From Rhizobium sp. CCGE 510 (GTDB lineage Bacteria; Pseudomonadota; Alphaproteobacteria; Rhizobiales; Rhizobiaceae): a stretch of DNA of 62,614 bases. A program made the position numbers and the translations under genes. This document shows positions 36,493 to 46,294 of this stretch, one piece after another. How positions within the stretch are numbered: the first letter of the stretch is position 1; the number at the start of each line of letters is the position of its first letter. The stretch is from contig NZ_AEYF01000020.1 in the NCBI RefSeq assembly GCF_000292525.1, positions 1-62,614 of the forward strand. The letters are read 5' to 3'. The notes beneath the pieces were generated by a model. That model had not been told where the DNA came from. It saw nothing but the letters and a program-made list of their open reading frames with translations, and did no database searches.

Positions 36493-37707
36493 ATGGTAGG
36501 AAAGATAGATAAGATCGCGCTCGCTTATTCCGGCGGGCTGGATACCTCGATCATCCTCAAATGGTTGCAGGAGAGCTACGGATGCGAGGTCGTCACTTTC
36601 ACCGCCGATCTCGGCCAAGGCGAGGAACTCGAGCCGGCGCGGGCGAAGGCGGAAATCCTCGGCGTGAAAGACTTCCGCATCGTCGACCTGCGAGAGGAAT
36701 TCGTCCGCGACTTCGTCTTCCCGATGCTGCGGGCCAACGCGCTTTATGAAGGCCAGTATCCGCTCGGCAGTTCCATCGCCCGGCCGCTGATCGCCAAGCA
36801 TCTGGTCGCCATAGCCCGCGACGTCCGCGCGGATGCCGTCGCCCACGGCGCGACGGGCAAGGGTAACGACCAGATCCGCCTCGAACTCGCCGTCAATGCA
36901 CTCGATCCGTCGATGAAGGTTATCGCTCCCTGGCGCCAGTGGAACATCCGCTCCCGCATCCAGCTGCTGGAATATGCCGCAAAGCATCGGATTCCGGTGC
37001 CGAAGGACAAGCGCGGTGAAGCGCCCTTCTCGATCGACGCCAACCTGTTGCACACCTCGAGCGAAGGCAAAATCCTCGAGGATCCGGCCGAGGTCGCGCC
37101 CGAATACATCTACCAGCGCACCGTCGACCCTGTCGATGCTCCCGATGTCCCCGAGACCGTCACCATCGGCTTCCAAAGCGGCGATCCGGTGTCCGTAAAC
37201 GGCAAGGCGATGACGCCGGCCACCTTGCTCACCGAGCTCAACAGGTTCGGCGGCCGGCACGGCGTCGGCCGGCTCGATCTCGTCGAAAACCGCTTCATCG
37301 GCATGAAATCGCGGGGGGTATACGAGACGCCGGGAGGAACGATCCTGCTTGCGGCCCATCGAGGCATTGAATCGATCACGCTCGATCGCGCCGCCGCCCA
37401 CCTGAAGGACGAGATCATGCCCCGCTACGCCGAGCTGATCTACAACGGCTTCTGGTTCGCCCCCGAGCGGGACATGCTGCAAGCCCTGATCGACCGGAGC
37501 CAGGATTTCGTCAGCGGCGAAGTGACGCTAAGGCTCTACAAGGGATGCGCCTCGGTCATCTCTCGCACCTCCCCTCGCTCGCTCTTTTCCGCCGACCTCG
37601 TCACCTTCGAGGAGAGCTCCCTCGCCTACGACCATCACGACGCCGAAGGCTTCATCAGGCTGAACGGATTGCGGCTTCGAAGCTGGGCAGCCCGCAACGG
37701 AGCATGA
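36493..37707 (+). CDS. argG: argininosuccinate synthase
   Basis: This 404-residue enzyme joins citrulline and aspartate using ATP in arginine synthesis. The N-type ATP loop is YSGGLDTS (residues 12-19). Family segments such as [14 protein letters not shown] and [13 protein letters not shown] are complete. The length is typical. A frameshifted Lrp regulator is divergent upstream. I cannot tell from the window whether this is the only argG of the genome or a second copy. Confidence 0.97.
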   Translation: MVGKIDKIALAYSGGLDTSIILKWLQESYGCEVVTFTADLGQGEELEPARAKAEILGVKDFRIVDLREEFVRDFVFPMLRANALYEGQYPLGSSIARPLIAKHLVAIARDVRADAVAHGATGKGNDQIRLELAVNALDPSMKVIAPWRQWNIRSRIQLLEYAAKHRIPVPKDKRGEAPFSIDANLLHTSSEGKILEDPAEVAPEYIYQRTVDPVDAPDVPETVTIGFQSGDPVSVNGKAMTPATLLTELNRFGGRHGVGRLDLVENRFIGMKSRGVYETPGGTILLAAHRGIESITLDRAAAHLKDEIMPRYAELIYNGFWFAPERDMLQALIDRSQDFVSGEVTLRLYKGCASVISRTSPRSLFSADLVTFEESSLAYDHHDAEGFIRLNGLRLRSWAARNGA

Positions 37708-37893
37708 GCGGCCGGCCCTGCGTCCGCCGGCGAATTGAAGCTCACAGCACGGAACTCAATTTAAAACGATTTTAAAATTCCCGTCCGAAAGCTAATCGAT
37801 TTTAATTTTAGTATTAAAATTTTCTTGTTGCAGCGCAAAAGAATTTAACCATTATTTCTCCAGATGCTCAGTGTGTTCTTTGGAGGAACTCGC

Positions 37894-38067
37894 ATGACTA
37901 TGACCTTTCCGCTAACCGAAAAGCGCGACGCGGAAGCATTGCTGAAGCACCTGACGTTGCACAAACTCAGCTGTCCGGGAAACTGCGTCGTGTCGCTGAA
38001 GGCGTACGTCGCCCACGTGTCTTCCTCTCATACCACGGCACTCGGTACCGCTCGTACCGCCTGGTAG
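37894..38067 (+). CDS. small hypothetical protein
   Basis: This 57-residue protein starts at the ATG at 37894 after a strong TGGAGGAA ribosome site. It has a Cys pair (LSCPGNCVVSL) and no membrane segment. The upstream 120 bp is AT-rich and suits a promoter. It lies alone between argG and ubiA. Function is unknown. Confidence 0.55.
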   Translation: MTMTFPLTEKRDAEALLKHLTLHKLSCPGNCVVSLKAYVAHVSSSHTTALGTARTAW

Positions 38068-38131
38068 GGATCGGCGGTTCACGACAAACATCGAATGCAA
38101 GTCACGGCAGACGGCCGTTGCAGTACTTGCA

Positions 38132-38203
38132 AAAATTCCTATTCTCGGCGTCGCCGATGGCGATGAAAAGCTGAGGCATCCAGCCTGTTGCGATAGGAAT
38201 TTT
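38132..38203. promoter_or_regulatory. 11-bp inverted repeat in the ubiA leader
   Basis: AAAATTCCTAT (38132-38142) and ATAGGAATTTT (38193-38203) are perfect complements 50 bp apart. The second arm ends 10 bases before the ubiA ATG and overlaps the only nearby AGGA. Pairing would hide the ribosome site, or the arms may be separate operator half-sites. Confidence 0.45.
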
Positions 38204-38213
38204 AGATTACATC

Positions 38214-39128
38214 ATGACGACACTCAGCCGCCCTGATCTCAGCGACATCCGCCATGGCGACTGGGTGGATCGCCGATTGCCGGCCACATGGCGGCCATAT
38301 ACGCGGCTGGCGCGGCTCGATCGCCCGGTTGGAATCTGGCTGACGCTTTTCCCCTGCTGGGCCGCCCTCATCCAGGCATCGCATGGTCTGCCGAACGTCT
38401 TGCAGTTGGCGATCTTTTCTCTCGGCGCCTTGCTGATGAGAAGCGCCGGCTCGACGGTCAACGACATCGCCGATCGGAAGTTTGACGGCCATGTGGAGCG
38501 GACTCGCTTCCGTCCGTTGGCAAGCGGGGAGCTCCGCACCCTGCACGCCTTCGGCTTCCTGGCCGTAGAACTGATGGTTGCGGCCTCGCTTCTACTCTTC
38601 TTGACACCCTATAAGCGCCTGGTGGCAATCTCGGTTCTGCCGCTCGTCTTCATCTATCCGCTCTGCAAGCGCTTCACCCACTGGCCCCAGGCCGTGCTGG
38701 GCGCCGCGTTCAATTGGGGGATGCTGATGGCATGGGCCGAGCTTGCAGGCCATATTCCGGCCGGCGCCGTTCTGATGTGGGCCGGGGCCATCGCCTGGCA
38801 GATCGGCTATGATACGATCTATGCCTATGTCGATCTGAAGGATGACACCCGCCTCGGCCTGAAGTCGACGGCAATCCTATTCGGCAGGCACGGCAAGGTG
38901 TGGATCAGCTTGTCCTATGCGCTGGCCGTCGCGGCGTGGTCGCTCGGCGGCTGGCTGTTGGAGATGTCGCCGCCCTATGCGATCGGAATGCTGGTGATCG
39001 CAGCCCACCTTGCGTGGCAGATCCGGCGGATCGACCTCACCCGCCCCGACCTGAATTATCGCCTGTTCCGAGCGAATATCCTGACTGGTGTACTGCTCGC
39101 CTGCACGGCTTTGTCGGGCACATTTTGA
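38214..39128 (+). CDS. ubiA: UbiA family 4-hydroxybenzoate prenyltransferase
   Basis: This 304-residue inner-membrane protein has about eight helices. The two Asp-rich Mg2+/diphosphate motifs are NDIADRKFD (residues 83-91) and YDTIYAYVDLKDD (about 199-211). This pair is that of UbiA, which attaches the polyprenyl chain to 4-hydroxybenzoate in ubiquinone synthesis. A Coq7-type hydroxylase gene lies about 1 kb downstream, which strengthens a quinone role. Rhizobia often carry more than one copy. Confidence 0.93.
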   Translation: MTTLSRPDLSDIRHGDWVDRRLPATWRPYTRLARLDRPVGIWLTLFPCWAALIQASHGLPNVLQLAIFSLGALLMRSAGSTVNDIADRKFDGHVERTRFRPLASGELRTLHAFGFLAVELMVAASLLLFLTPYKRLVAISVLPLVFIYPLCKRFTHWPQAVLGAAFNWGMLMAWAELAGHIPAGAVLMWAGAIAWQIGYDTIYAYVDLKDDTRLGLKSTAILFGRHGKVWISLSYALAVAAWSLGGWLLEMSPPYAIGMLVIAAHLAWQIRRIDLTRPDLNYRLFRANILTGVLLACTALSGTF

Positions 39129-39141
39129 CGAGGTCGAGACC

Positions 39142-39927
39142 GTGAAACCAATGACCTATCTGAAGCAGGGTGTGCTGGCCGTAACCATGATGCTGGCAGC
39201 AATGGTGATGTCCCCGCATCGAGCGCATGCCGGACAATGCGAGCGGGAAACCCTTGAAGATGCGGCATACGTCGTCTGCACGCTGGCCCCTGAAAAAGCC
39301 GACCTGCGCCTGTTCTGGAAGGGTGCCGATGGCGAGCCGTACCGCGCTTTTGCAAGCCTTGCCGAAGTCATCCATGCAGAGGGGAAGACCTTGGTGTTGG
39401 CCGTCAACGCCGGGATGTACCGGGCCGACTTTTCGCCGATGGGACTGTATGTCGAGAACGCCAGGGAATTGAAACCCGCCAATACTGCAAAGGCCGAAAG
39501 CTCCACCGGCCAGGTTCCGAATTTCTACAAAAAGCCGAACGGCGTGTTCTTTCTGGGTGAAACAGGCGCCGGCATCCTCCCTACAGATGAATTTCTAAAG
39601 CGTGCGCCCAAAGTGCGGTTCGCCACACAGTCCGGCCCGATTCTCGTCATCGCCGGCAAGCTGAATCCGATCTTCATCCCCGGCTCGACGGATCGAACCC
39701 GCCGAAGCGGTGTCGGCGTCTGCGCGGCCGGCACGGTTCGCTTGGCGATCAGCGAAGACGGGGTGAATTTCCACGATTTCGCGCGGCTCTTCAGCGAACA
39801 GTTGAAATGCCCCGACGCCTTGTTTCTCGATGGCGGACACGGTGTCGGAATTTACCATCCGGCAATGGGCCGCAACGACCGCTCCTGGCACGGCGGCTAC
39901 GGCCCGATGCTCGGGCTTGTCGAATAG
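39142..39927 (+). CDS. exported phosphodiester glycosidase family protein
   Basis: This 261-residue protein starts at a GTG at 39142, eight bases after GAGG; an ATG at 39151 is the alternative. A signal peptide ends near HRAHAG. The NAGPA-type domain follows (LVLAVNAGMYRADFSPMGLY, then CPDALFLDGGHGVGIY). The family removes sugar phosphodiester groups, as in mannose-6-phosphate uncovering enzyme. A periplasmic site is likely. It lies 13 bp after ubiA and may be co-transcribed. Confidence 0.87.
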   Translation: MKPMTYLKQGVLAVTMMLAAMVMSPHRAHAGQCERETLEDAAYVVCTLAPEKADLRLFWKGADGEPYRAFASLAEVIHAEGKTLVLAVNAGMYRADFSPMGLYVENARELKPANTAKAESSTGQVPNFYKKPNGVFFLGETGAGILPTDEFLKRAPKVRFATQSGPILVIAGKLNPIFIPGSTDRTRRSGVGVCAAGTVRLAISEDGVNFHDFARLFSEQLKCPDALFLDGGHGVGIYHPAMGRNDRSWHGGYGPMLGLVE

Positions 39928-40066
39928 CGCAGGGAACTGGCCTTCATCGGGACCGGCGTTGGTGCGTTTGCTAAGACCGCCAGACGCAATATTCCGACAA
40001 CACGATGCCCACCGGCCTCAAAACTGACAGTCTCCTCCGCGGCCATTGCTGCCTCTAAACTCCCCA

Positions 40067-40675
40067 TCAAAGCCTATCCCTTCCCGCACGCATCATCTCA
40101 GCGCGCATCCAGCTCGAGGCTCCCCAAGTGGAGAGCCAGATCATCAGGTCGGTCAAGGCCCCGACGACGGGCAGGAGCAAGGCGTGGCTCAGGCCGCGTC
40201 TCTTCTGGCTGTCCTCGGCTTTCTTCAGATGCGCCAGCTCCTGTTCCTGAATCGACCCGATGAGGGCGTGAAGCCCGGGATCGCGCTCAGCAAGGAAAGC
40301 CAGTTGGTCTTCGAGGTGGCGATGGACTGTGCTTTCCACAGCCTCTGTGCAGATCCAGATCATGTTGCGCCCGCCAAGCGCCGTCAGGATGCCGAGCACG
40401 AAGCCGCCGAGGCTCCAGAATGCCATGACGCGACAGGGCTTGGCGCTCCTTGAAGGCATTGCCTCGCGAAACAGCCGGCAATGCTCGATCTCGTCCTCAC
40501 GCATCTCCTCAAGCGCCGGCACGATGTCGGGAAACAGCCGCCGGGCGAGCAGGATCTGGGCGCCATAGATCCTGATAGCGCCGAACTCGCCCGCATGGTT
40601 GACCTTGAGAATGCGACGGATGGTGACGTCGGGGTTGCGCATGCGCGACCCGCTCGACCGATTGATCATGACCAC
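40067..40675 (-). CDS. coq7: Coq7-type demethoxyubiquinone hydroxylase
   Basis: This 202-residue protein has the di-iron ligands of the Coq7 family in order: VNHAGEFGAIRIYGAQ, EEMREDEIEHCRLF, TEAVESTVHRHLEDQL and QELAHLKKAE. It adds the C6 hydroxyl group in the penultimate step of ubiquinone synthesis. It is a peripheral membrane protein with a hydrophobic segment at about residues 85-110. Its convergent neighbourhood with ubiA suggests a local quinone gene group. Confidence 0.93.
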   Translation of the reverse strand: MVMINRSSGSRMRNPDVTIRRILKVNHAGEFGAIRIYGAQILLARRLFPDIVPALEEMREDEIEHCRLFREAMPSRSAKPCRVMAFWSLGGFVLGILTALGGRNMIWICTEAVESTVHRHLEDQLAFLAERDPGLHALIGSIQEQELAHLKKAEDSQKRRGLSHALLLPVVGALTDLMIWLSTWGASSWMRAEMMRAGRDRL

Positions 40676-40741
40676 CCTTGCCCCGGTTCCCTTGCCGCAA
40701 TAGGCAGGATTGCCGCCGCGATCGTCAAGGGGCGCGTCGAC

Positions 40742-42625
40742 TCAGTCAGCCCCAGGCGAACCCGGCAAGGGGTCGTCGATCTCTTCGGGGATGAAGCCGC
40801 CGGTCTGGCGCTTCCACAGGCGGGCAAACAGGCCGTCGCCTTCGACCAACTCCTCTGGCCTGCCCTCCTCCACGATCCGTCCGTGATCGAGCACGACGAT
40901 CCGGTCCATCCTGGCGATGGTCGAGAGGCGGTGGGCGATGGCGATCACTGTCTTTCCCTCCATGACGAGGTTCAACCGCTCCTGGATGGCGGCTTCGGAT
41001 TCGCTGTCGAGCGCCGAGGTCGCCTCGTCGAGCACCAGGATCGGCGCGTCCTTCAGGAGAACGCGCGCGATCGCCACGCGTTGCCGCTGGCCGCCTGACA
41101 GTTTGATGCCGCGGTCGCCGACGAAGGCGTCGTAGCCCCTGCGGCCCTCGCTGTCGGTCAGATCGGCGATGAAGGCATCGGCGCTCGCCATCTTCGTCAC
41201 CCGTTCGATCTCGTCCTGCGTCGCCTCCGGCCGGCCGTAGCGGATGTTATCGCCGACCGACCGGTGCAGCAGTGCGACATCCTGCGCGATCACCCCGATG
41301 GCGCGGCGAAGACTTGATTGCGTGACCGCGCGGATATCCTGCCCGTCGATCAGGATTGCGCCGTCCTTGATGTCGTAGAAGCGCAGCAGCAGATTTGCGA
41401 GTGTGGTCTTGCCGGCGCCGGAAAGGCCGACCAGGCCCACCTTCTCGCCGGGCCGGATCGTCAGAGACAGGTCGTCGATGACTGATTTGCCTGACTTGTA
41501 GGCGAAGTGGAGGTTCTCGAAACGTATTTCGCCGCGCTGAACACTGAGCTCGGTCGCATCCGGCCGGTCGGTGATCGTCGGAGGTGTGGTCATGACGGGC
41601 ATGGCGTCCTTGATCGTGCCGATCGCCTGGAAGATCTGCTGGCCCATCTGGAGGAAGACGAAGATCTGCGTCGACAGCCGGTGAAGGATGTAGACTGCGC
41701 CGACGAACTCGCCGACCGTCAGGAAGCCTTTGACAAGGCCGGAAAATCCGATCGACAACATGGTCAGCCACAGCAGCGTGTTGAGAATGACGACGGTCAC
41801 TTCCGACGAGCGATAGATACGCTGTTCGCTGTGCTGCATCTGCACGGACTTCTGGATGATGCGGCGGATGGCGCCGGCCTCGCTGTCTTCGGCCGCAAAC
41901 TGCTTGATCATCTGCATGTTGGTATAAAGATCGGTGATGGCGCCGGCGACCAGGCTGCGCTGGTTGGCGGTGCGGCGGGAGCGCTCGACGAACGTCGGCA
42001 CGATCCTGGCGGTGAATGCGATGTTGAGCGCGATCCAGACGACGACAGGCAGGGCGAGCTGCCAGGCGAGTGCGCTCAGCAGGATAACAGAGCCCACCAG
42101 CTGCATCAGGAAGCGTGGAATGGACTGGAAGCCGGCAAGGATCTGCTGCTGGACGGCGGAGGATACCTGCGAGAGGCGTGAGGCAACCTGGCCCGCATAG
42201 AGATCATGGAAGAAGGCAAGGTCTTGCCGCTCCACCGCCTTATGTCCCTGCCATTGAATGGCAGCCGGCATGCCGATGCCTAAAGTATGCGAGTTCAGGG
42301 TATTCAGCATGAACGACACGATCGGCATGACCGGAAAGATCAGGAAACCCAGAACGGTCAACAGCAGCCATTCATTGTGCAGAAAGGCGGCGGCGCCTTG
42401 TCGCGTCACGCCATCGACGATGACCGAAAGCCCCCAGACGATCGTCAGATTGATCAACTCGAACACCATGGAGCAGAGCGCAAGCGCGATCAGCACGCCG
42501 CGAAACATCGAGATGAAGTGCAGGAGCACCGTCACCGGACCTTTGGAAGGCAGCGGCCGGTAGGGAATGTCGAGCGGCCGGATCAACGTTTCGAAGGGAC
42601 GGTAGATCGCATCGGAAATCGGCAT
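40742..42625 (-). CDS. ABC exporter, fused permease and ATPase
   Basis: This 627-residue half-transporter has six N-terminal helices (about residues 30-340) and an ATPase domain. Walker A is GLSGAGKTT, the signature is LSGGQRQRVAI and Walker B is ILVLDEATSALD. It acts as a homodimer in the inner membrane, exporting lipids, peptides or drugs. The closest type by eye is the MsbA/multidrug group of alphaproteobacteria. Its start lies 235 bp from the divergent GFA gene. Confidence 0.95.
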   Translation of the reverse strand: MPISDAIYRPFETLIRPLDIPYRPLPSKGPVTVLLHFISMFRGVLIALALCSMVFELINLTIVWGLSVIVDGVTRQGAAAFLHNEWLLLTVLGFLIFPVMPIVSFMLNTLNSHTLGIGMPAAIQWQGHKAVERQDLAFFHDLYAGQVASRLSQVSSAVQQQILAGFQSIPRFLMQLVGSVILLSALAWQLALPVVVWIALNIAFTARIVPTFVERSRRTANQRSLVAGAITDLYTNMQMIKQFAAEDSEAGAIRRIIQKSVQMQHSEQRIYRSSEVTVVILNTLLWLTMLSIGFSGLVKGFLTVGEFVGAVYILHRLSTQIFVFLQMGQQIFQAIGTIKDAMPVMTTPPTITDRPDATELSVQRGEIRFENLHFAYKSGKSVIDDLSLTIRPGEKVGLVGLSGAGKTTLANLLLRFYDIKDGAILIDGQDIRAVTQSSLRRAIGVIAQDVALLHRSVGDNIRYGRPEATQDEIERVTKMASADAFIADLTDSEGRRGYDAFVGDRGIKLSGGQRQRVAIARVLLKDAPILVLDEATSALDSESEAAIQERLNLVMEGKTVIAIAHRLSTIARMDRIVVLDHGRIVEEGRPEELVEGDGLFARLWKRQTGGFIPEEIDDPLPGSPGAD

Positions 42626-42860
42626 GGGCCGCTCGGATCAAATTGGGAGGAAGCGTGGACTCGGCTACGCCAAGTCGTATGGGATCATTTTTCTGCCGTT
42701 ACCTCAACTAGAAATTTTATAAATTGACCAAACGGGAATATCGCCAGAACAGAGCCTGGCGAGCGGGCGAAAGCGAGGCGCTCGAAAGCCCCAATTGCGG
42801 TCGTCGCGCGATTGGGGCAGGATACGCCCCTGGAGAGACAGCAGGATTGAACGAATACTC

Positions 42861-43262
42861 ATGCTGACGGGCTCATGTCATTGCGGCAAGGCAAGCTGGA
42901 CGCTCGAAGGCGATCCCGGCTCGATCACCGCCTGCAACTGCACGCTCTGTCGGCGCTACGGCACGCTGTGGGCCTATGATTACGAAGGCGAGCGTATTGC
43001 GCTGACCGGGCAAACAGCCTCCTATACCCGCTCCGGCCCGGAGACGTCGTCCCTCGAAATCTTGTTCTGCCCGTCCTGCGCCTGCGTCTTGAGCTGGCGC
43101 GGCCTGCGGCTTCAGAAGGATGGCCGCCGGCGCATGGCGGTCAACATGCGGCTTGCGCCGCCAGATCTCGTCGCCGATCTGTCCATCGATCACTTCGACG
43201 GCCTGGATACGTTCGAAGATCTTCCGTCCAAAGGGCGCTGCGTGCGCGACCTCTGGTTCTGA
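42861..43262 (+). CDS. GFA family zinc protein
   Basis: This 133-residue protein starts at the ATG at 42861. The zinc ligands are in the GFA/CENP-V order: GSCHCGKASW, then CNCTLCRRYG, then CPSCACVLSW. The family is named for glutathione-dependent formaldehyde-activating enzyme, but many members act on other substrates. It is soluble. No glutathione gene lies nearby. Confidence 0.92.
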   Translation: MLTGSCHCGKASWTLEGDPGSITACNCTLCRRYGTLWAYDYEGERIALTGQTASYTRSGPETSSLEILFCPSCACVLSWRGLRLQKDGRRRMAVNMRLAPPDLVADLSIDHFDGLDTFEDLPSKGRCVRDLWF

Positions 43263-43347
43263 CAGCCTGTCCCGTTTCCGAAGGACCCTGGAAATCTAGG
43301 TCAATCCCACCGGACCTGACGCTCAGGAAAACCTTCTGCGTGAAGGT

Positions 43348-43821
43348 TCAGCCGCGCCAAGCCGCCTCGAGCGCCGCGATGTCGATTTTCCTCATGGTCA
43401 TCATCGCATCGAAAACACGCTTTGCCTGGTCACCACCTGCCGCAAGCGCTTCGGAAAGAATACGCGGCGTAATCTGCCAGGACACACCCCACTTGTCTTT
43501 GCACCAGCCACACTCGCTTTCCTGGCCGCCATTGCCGACGATGGCGTTCCAGTAGCGGTCGGTTTCCTCCTGATCGTCGGTGGCGATCTGGAACGAGAAA
43601 GCCTCGCTGTGTTTGAACGCGGGACCACCGTTCAGGCCGATGCAAGGAATACCCGCAACGGTGAATTCAACGACCAATACGTTTCCCTGCTTGCCATCCG
43701 GATAATCTCCCGGTGCACGAATGACGGCGCCGACGGCACTGTCTGGAAATGTCGCGGCATAGAAGCGCGCAGCCTCCTCGGCGTCTTTGTCATACCATAC
43801 GCAGATCGTATTCTTCGCCAT
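43348..43821 (-). CDS. VOC family protein, PhnB-like
   Basis: This 157-residue protein starts at the ATG at 43821 (MAKNTICVWYDKDAEE). It has the double beta-alpha-beta fold of the VOC superfamily, and the wording FTVAGIPCIGLNGGPAFKHS and CGWCKDKWGVSWQITP is that of PhnB/3-demethylubiquinone-like proteins. The function is unclear despite the family name. It is convergent with the GFA gene. Confidence 0.9.
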   Translation of the reverse strand: MAKNTICVWYDKDAEEAARFYAATFPDSAVGAVIRAPGDYPDGKQGNVLVVEFTVAGIPCIGLNGGPAFKHSEAFSFQIATDDQEETDRYWNAIVGNGGQESECGWCKDKWGVSWQITPRILSEALAAGGDQAKRVFDAMMTMRKIDIAALEAAWRG

Positions 43822-44178
43822 TGCGCGGCTCCTTTCGCTCTTCGTTTCGCATTTCACACTGACATAAGAGGCAAACCGTCTTTCTCCAGCCCAGTCCGAG
43901 CGATTTCACGCGAGCATTTGCTGAGCGCTGCTAAAATTGGTGGAGACGCCGCCAACCTCCCTCCCTCATCCCGTCACAGGGATCCAGCACGCCCAAGTCC
44001 TGGGTCGCGGGAGATAGCCTGGTTCAGACAGAGCACCACGAGATTCATAAAAACAAAGACCTGAAGCCGTCTCATGAATCAAAATCTGAACAATGCGGTT
44101 TTTGTGTCCTCGACACAAAACTCGTGTCAGACTGCGTAAGCTGCGCATCGCCTGCGCGCCGATCGAAAGGGCCGAACC
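43822..44178. other. intergenic region with hairpin
   Basis: About 360 bp separate the VOC gene start from a small gene. It holds a degenerate repeat (CTCATCCCGTCACAGGGATC, near 43970) and a perfect hairpin at 44100-44120. No coding sequence was seen. Confidence 0.4.
44100..44120. promoter_or_regulatory. 9-bp hairpin upstream of a small gene
   Basis: TTTTGTGTC and GACACAAAA are perfect complements around a CTC centre, 58 bp before the ATG at 44179. It may be an operator (dyad) or a leader hairpin. Confidence 0.4.
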
Positions 44179-44394
44179 ATGCATAAATTCACCGTTACCC
44201 TCACCCGGGAGATCGAGGCAGATACTGCCGAAGAGGCTGCCCTGCTCCTGTATCAGGAACTATCAGGGGGACCAGTGCCTGAGCGCTATACTGTCATCGA
44301 CGAGACAGAGGTGACCACGGAGGTGAAGCTGGATCGGAAAAAGGCGGATGAATTCGCCAGCATCGATCACACCGCCGACCCGGGCAATTGGTAA
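44179..44394 (+). CDS. small hypothetical protein
   Basis: This 71-residue acidic protein begins with a beta-alpha pattern (HKFTVTLTREIEADTAEEAA) similar to small proteins whose sole task is binding a partner. It has no signal or membrane segment. It is followed 128 bp later by dapB on the same strand. Function is unknown. Confidence 0.6.
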   Translation: MHKFTVTLTREIEADTAEEAALLLYQELSGGPVPERYTVIDETEVTTEVKLDRKKADEFASIDHTADPGNW

Positions 44395-44522
44395 CGTCAG
44401 GCGTCCGAAGGATATCCGGCTTTGCGCCGGGAACCGAATGCGACAGTTGCAAATCCCCTTCTCCGGCGCGAATGCCGGATGCAAACAGCCTCCCTTCGGA
44501 AATATCGCAGTAAGGTAAGACA

Positions 44523-45293
44523 GTGACCTCACCAATCAAAATAGCCGTCGCCGGCGCGAATGGCCGCATGGGCCGTGCCATCCTGCCGCTGCTGGCGGCC
44601 GATCCGGTTTTTGCGTTTGTCGGCGGCATCGGTCGTGAGGGCTCTGCAGGCGCTGGGCTGATCGACCGATCGGCTGCGATCGCGGAGGCCGACGTGATCC
44701 TGGATTTCACGACGGGACGTGCCGCCGCCGAACTTGCCGGTCTGTGCGCGGCGGCGGGCGGACCGGCCCTGGTGATCGGAGCGACGGGTTTCGACCGGGA
44801 TGAACTCGACCGGATATCAGAGGCCGCCCGCACCATTCCGATCCTGCGCTCCGGCAACTTCTCGATCGGCGTCAACATTCTGATCAGCCTCGTCGCCCAG
44901 GCGGCGCGCGCCCTTCCCGCGCAGGACTGGGATATCGAAATCCTCGAAGCCCATCACAACAGGAAGATTGACGCGCCCTCCGGCACGGCGCTGATGCTCG
45001 GCGAAGCGGCGGCCGAGGGCCGTGGCGTTTCCCTCGCATCCGTCGAGCGGCGCGGGCGTGACGGCATCACCGGCGAGCGCCCACCCGGCGAGATCGGCTT
45101 CGCCGTGCTGCGCGCCGGCGGGCTCGTCGGAGAGCACAGCGTACTCTTTGCCGCCGCCCAGGAAGTGGTGACGCTCTCGCATTCGGCTCTCAACCGCGGC
45201 ATGTTCGCCCGCGGCGCACTTTCTGCCGCTCGCTGGATCGCAGGTCAGGCACCCGGCGAATACGGTATGCGGGATGTCCTGGGTCTTCCGTAA
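44523..45293 (+). CDS. dapB: 4-hydroxy-tetrahydrodipicolinate reductase
   Basis: This 256-residue enzyme of lysine and diaminopimelate synthesis starts at a GTG at 44523. The dinucleotide loop is GANGRMG (residues 11-17). The substrate-binding [13 protein letters not shown] and the surrounding EAHHNRK are complete. It should be active. Rhizobial genomes can carry more than one dapB-like gene, and the isolated location here is compatible with either the main or an accessory copy. Confidence 0.95.
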   Translation: MTSPIKIAVAGANGRMGRAILPLLAADPVFAFVGGIGREGSAGAGLIDRSAAIAEADVILDFTTGRAAAELAGLCAAAGGPALVIGATGFDRDELDRISEAARTIPILRSGNFSIGVNILISLVAQAARALPAQDWDIEILEAHHNRKIDAPSGTALMLGEAAAEGRGVSLASVERRGRDGITGERPPGEIGFAVLRAGGLVGEHSVLFAAAQEVVTLSHSALNRGMFARGALSAARWIAGQAPGEYGMRDVLGLP

Positions 45294-45301
45294 TAAGCGC
45301 C

Positions 45302-46222
45302 TCACAAGATATCGAGGATTGCCGAAGCGACGACGACTTCGGTTCCAGCTAGGCCGACCGAGCAGAACAGCGTCGTCTCCCCAAGCGATCCTCGCCCCGC
45401 CGCCTTCCCGGCAATGATGTCGGCAAGGTCGGCCATGCGATCTTCGTTGCCGGAGCCGGCGAGGAAAAAGGGCGAAGCGTAGGCGTGGGCCTGTTCGGGA
45501 GAATCCGTCGCGATTACCGCTGCGGCATCAGCGACATCCAGGCCGAGTTCGTATCCCTGAAGCGTTTTCGGGCCGACCGTATTGACGTGCACGCCGGGCT
45601 TCAGATCCCGCGCATGGATGACAGGCGTTTGGCTGGTCGTCGCACAGATGACGATGTCGGCGTCATCAACCGCTTCTGACACACTGCCGACAGGCTCCAC
45701 CTCCAGCCTCAGGGCGTGCTGCATCTCGGTTGCGAAGGTGGCGCGATTTTTCTCGTCGCGGCTATAGACGCGGACGCGATCCAGTTTTCGGACGGCTGCG
45801 GCCGCGGCAAGCTGGGTTCGCGCTTGCGCGCCGCTGCCGAGGATTCCGACGAACTTGGCGTCCGGCGCGCTGAGATGGCGGATGGCGAGACCTCCGATGG
45901 CGCCGGTCCTGAGGTTGCCGACGCGCTCTCCGAGGACGATGCCCTTGAGCTTGGCATCGTCGGCCGACCACACCGCGACGATTTGCGAATGCTCCGTTCC
46001 GCCGAATGTTTCATAGACCCGAAAGCCAGCGAGCGGCTTGTCGCCGAGGATGCCGCCGACGGTGAACACCAGATCGCCTCGATCGGGAAAGGACACATGA
46101 TGCCGGGGGGGCGAGATTAGCCGATTGCCGACTCTGGCGAGAAAAGCGGTCTCGAGCGCATCGATCGCGACCGCCATCAAGGTGTTGCCGGCCAGGTCTT
46201 CGTCTCTCAGGATCTTCGTCAC
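45302..46222 (-). CDS. ornithine cyclodeaminase family protein
   Basis: This 306-residue NAD-dependent enzyme is of the OCD/mu-crystallin fold. The Rossmann loop is GILGSGAQARTQL, and GERVGNLRTGAIGGLAIRHL matches the substrate loop. True ornithine cyclodeaminase, alanine dehydrogenase or ketimine reductase activity cannot be told apart by eye. It is convergent with dapB, 8 bp apart. Confidence 0.9.
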   Translation of the reverse strand: MTKILRDEDLAGNTLMAVAIDALETAFLARVGNRLISPPRHHVSFPDRGDLVFTVGGILGDKPLAGFRVYETFGGTEHSQIVAVWSADDAKLKGIVLGERVGNLRTGAIGGLAIRHLSAPDAKFVGILGSGAQARTQLAAAAAVRKLDRVRVYSRDEKNRATFATEMQHALRLEVEPVGSVSEAVDDADIVICATTSQTPVIHARDLKPGVHVNTVGPKTLQGYELGLDVADAAAVIATDSPEQAHAYASPFFLAGSGNEDRMADLADIIAGKAAGRGSLGETTLFCSVGLAGTEVVVASAILDIL

Positions 46223-46294
46223 GGCAAACCTCCAGCCTATGCCAGCATTGCGAGGTCAATAGGAGAGCGCATGCGCGGAAATTCCCCGTCATGC

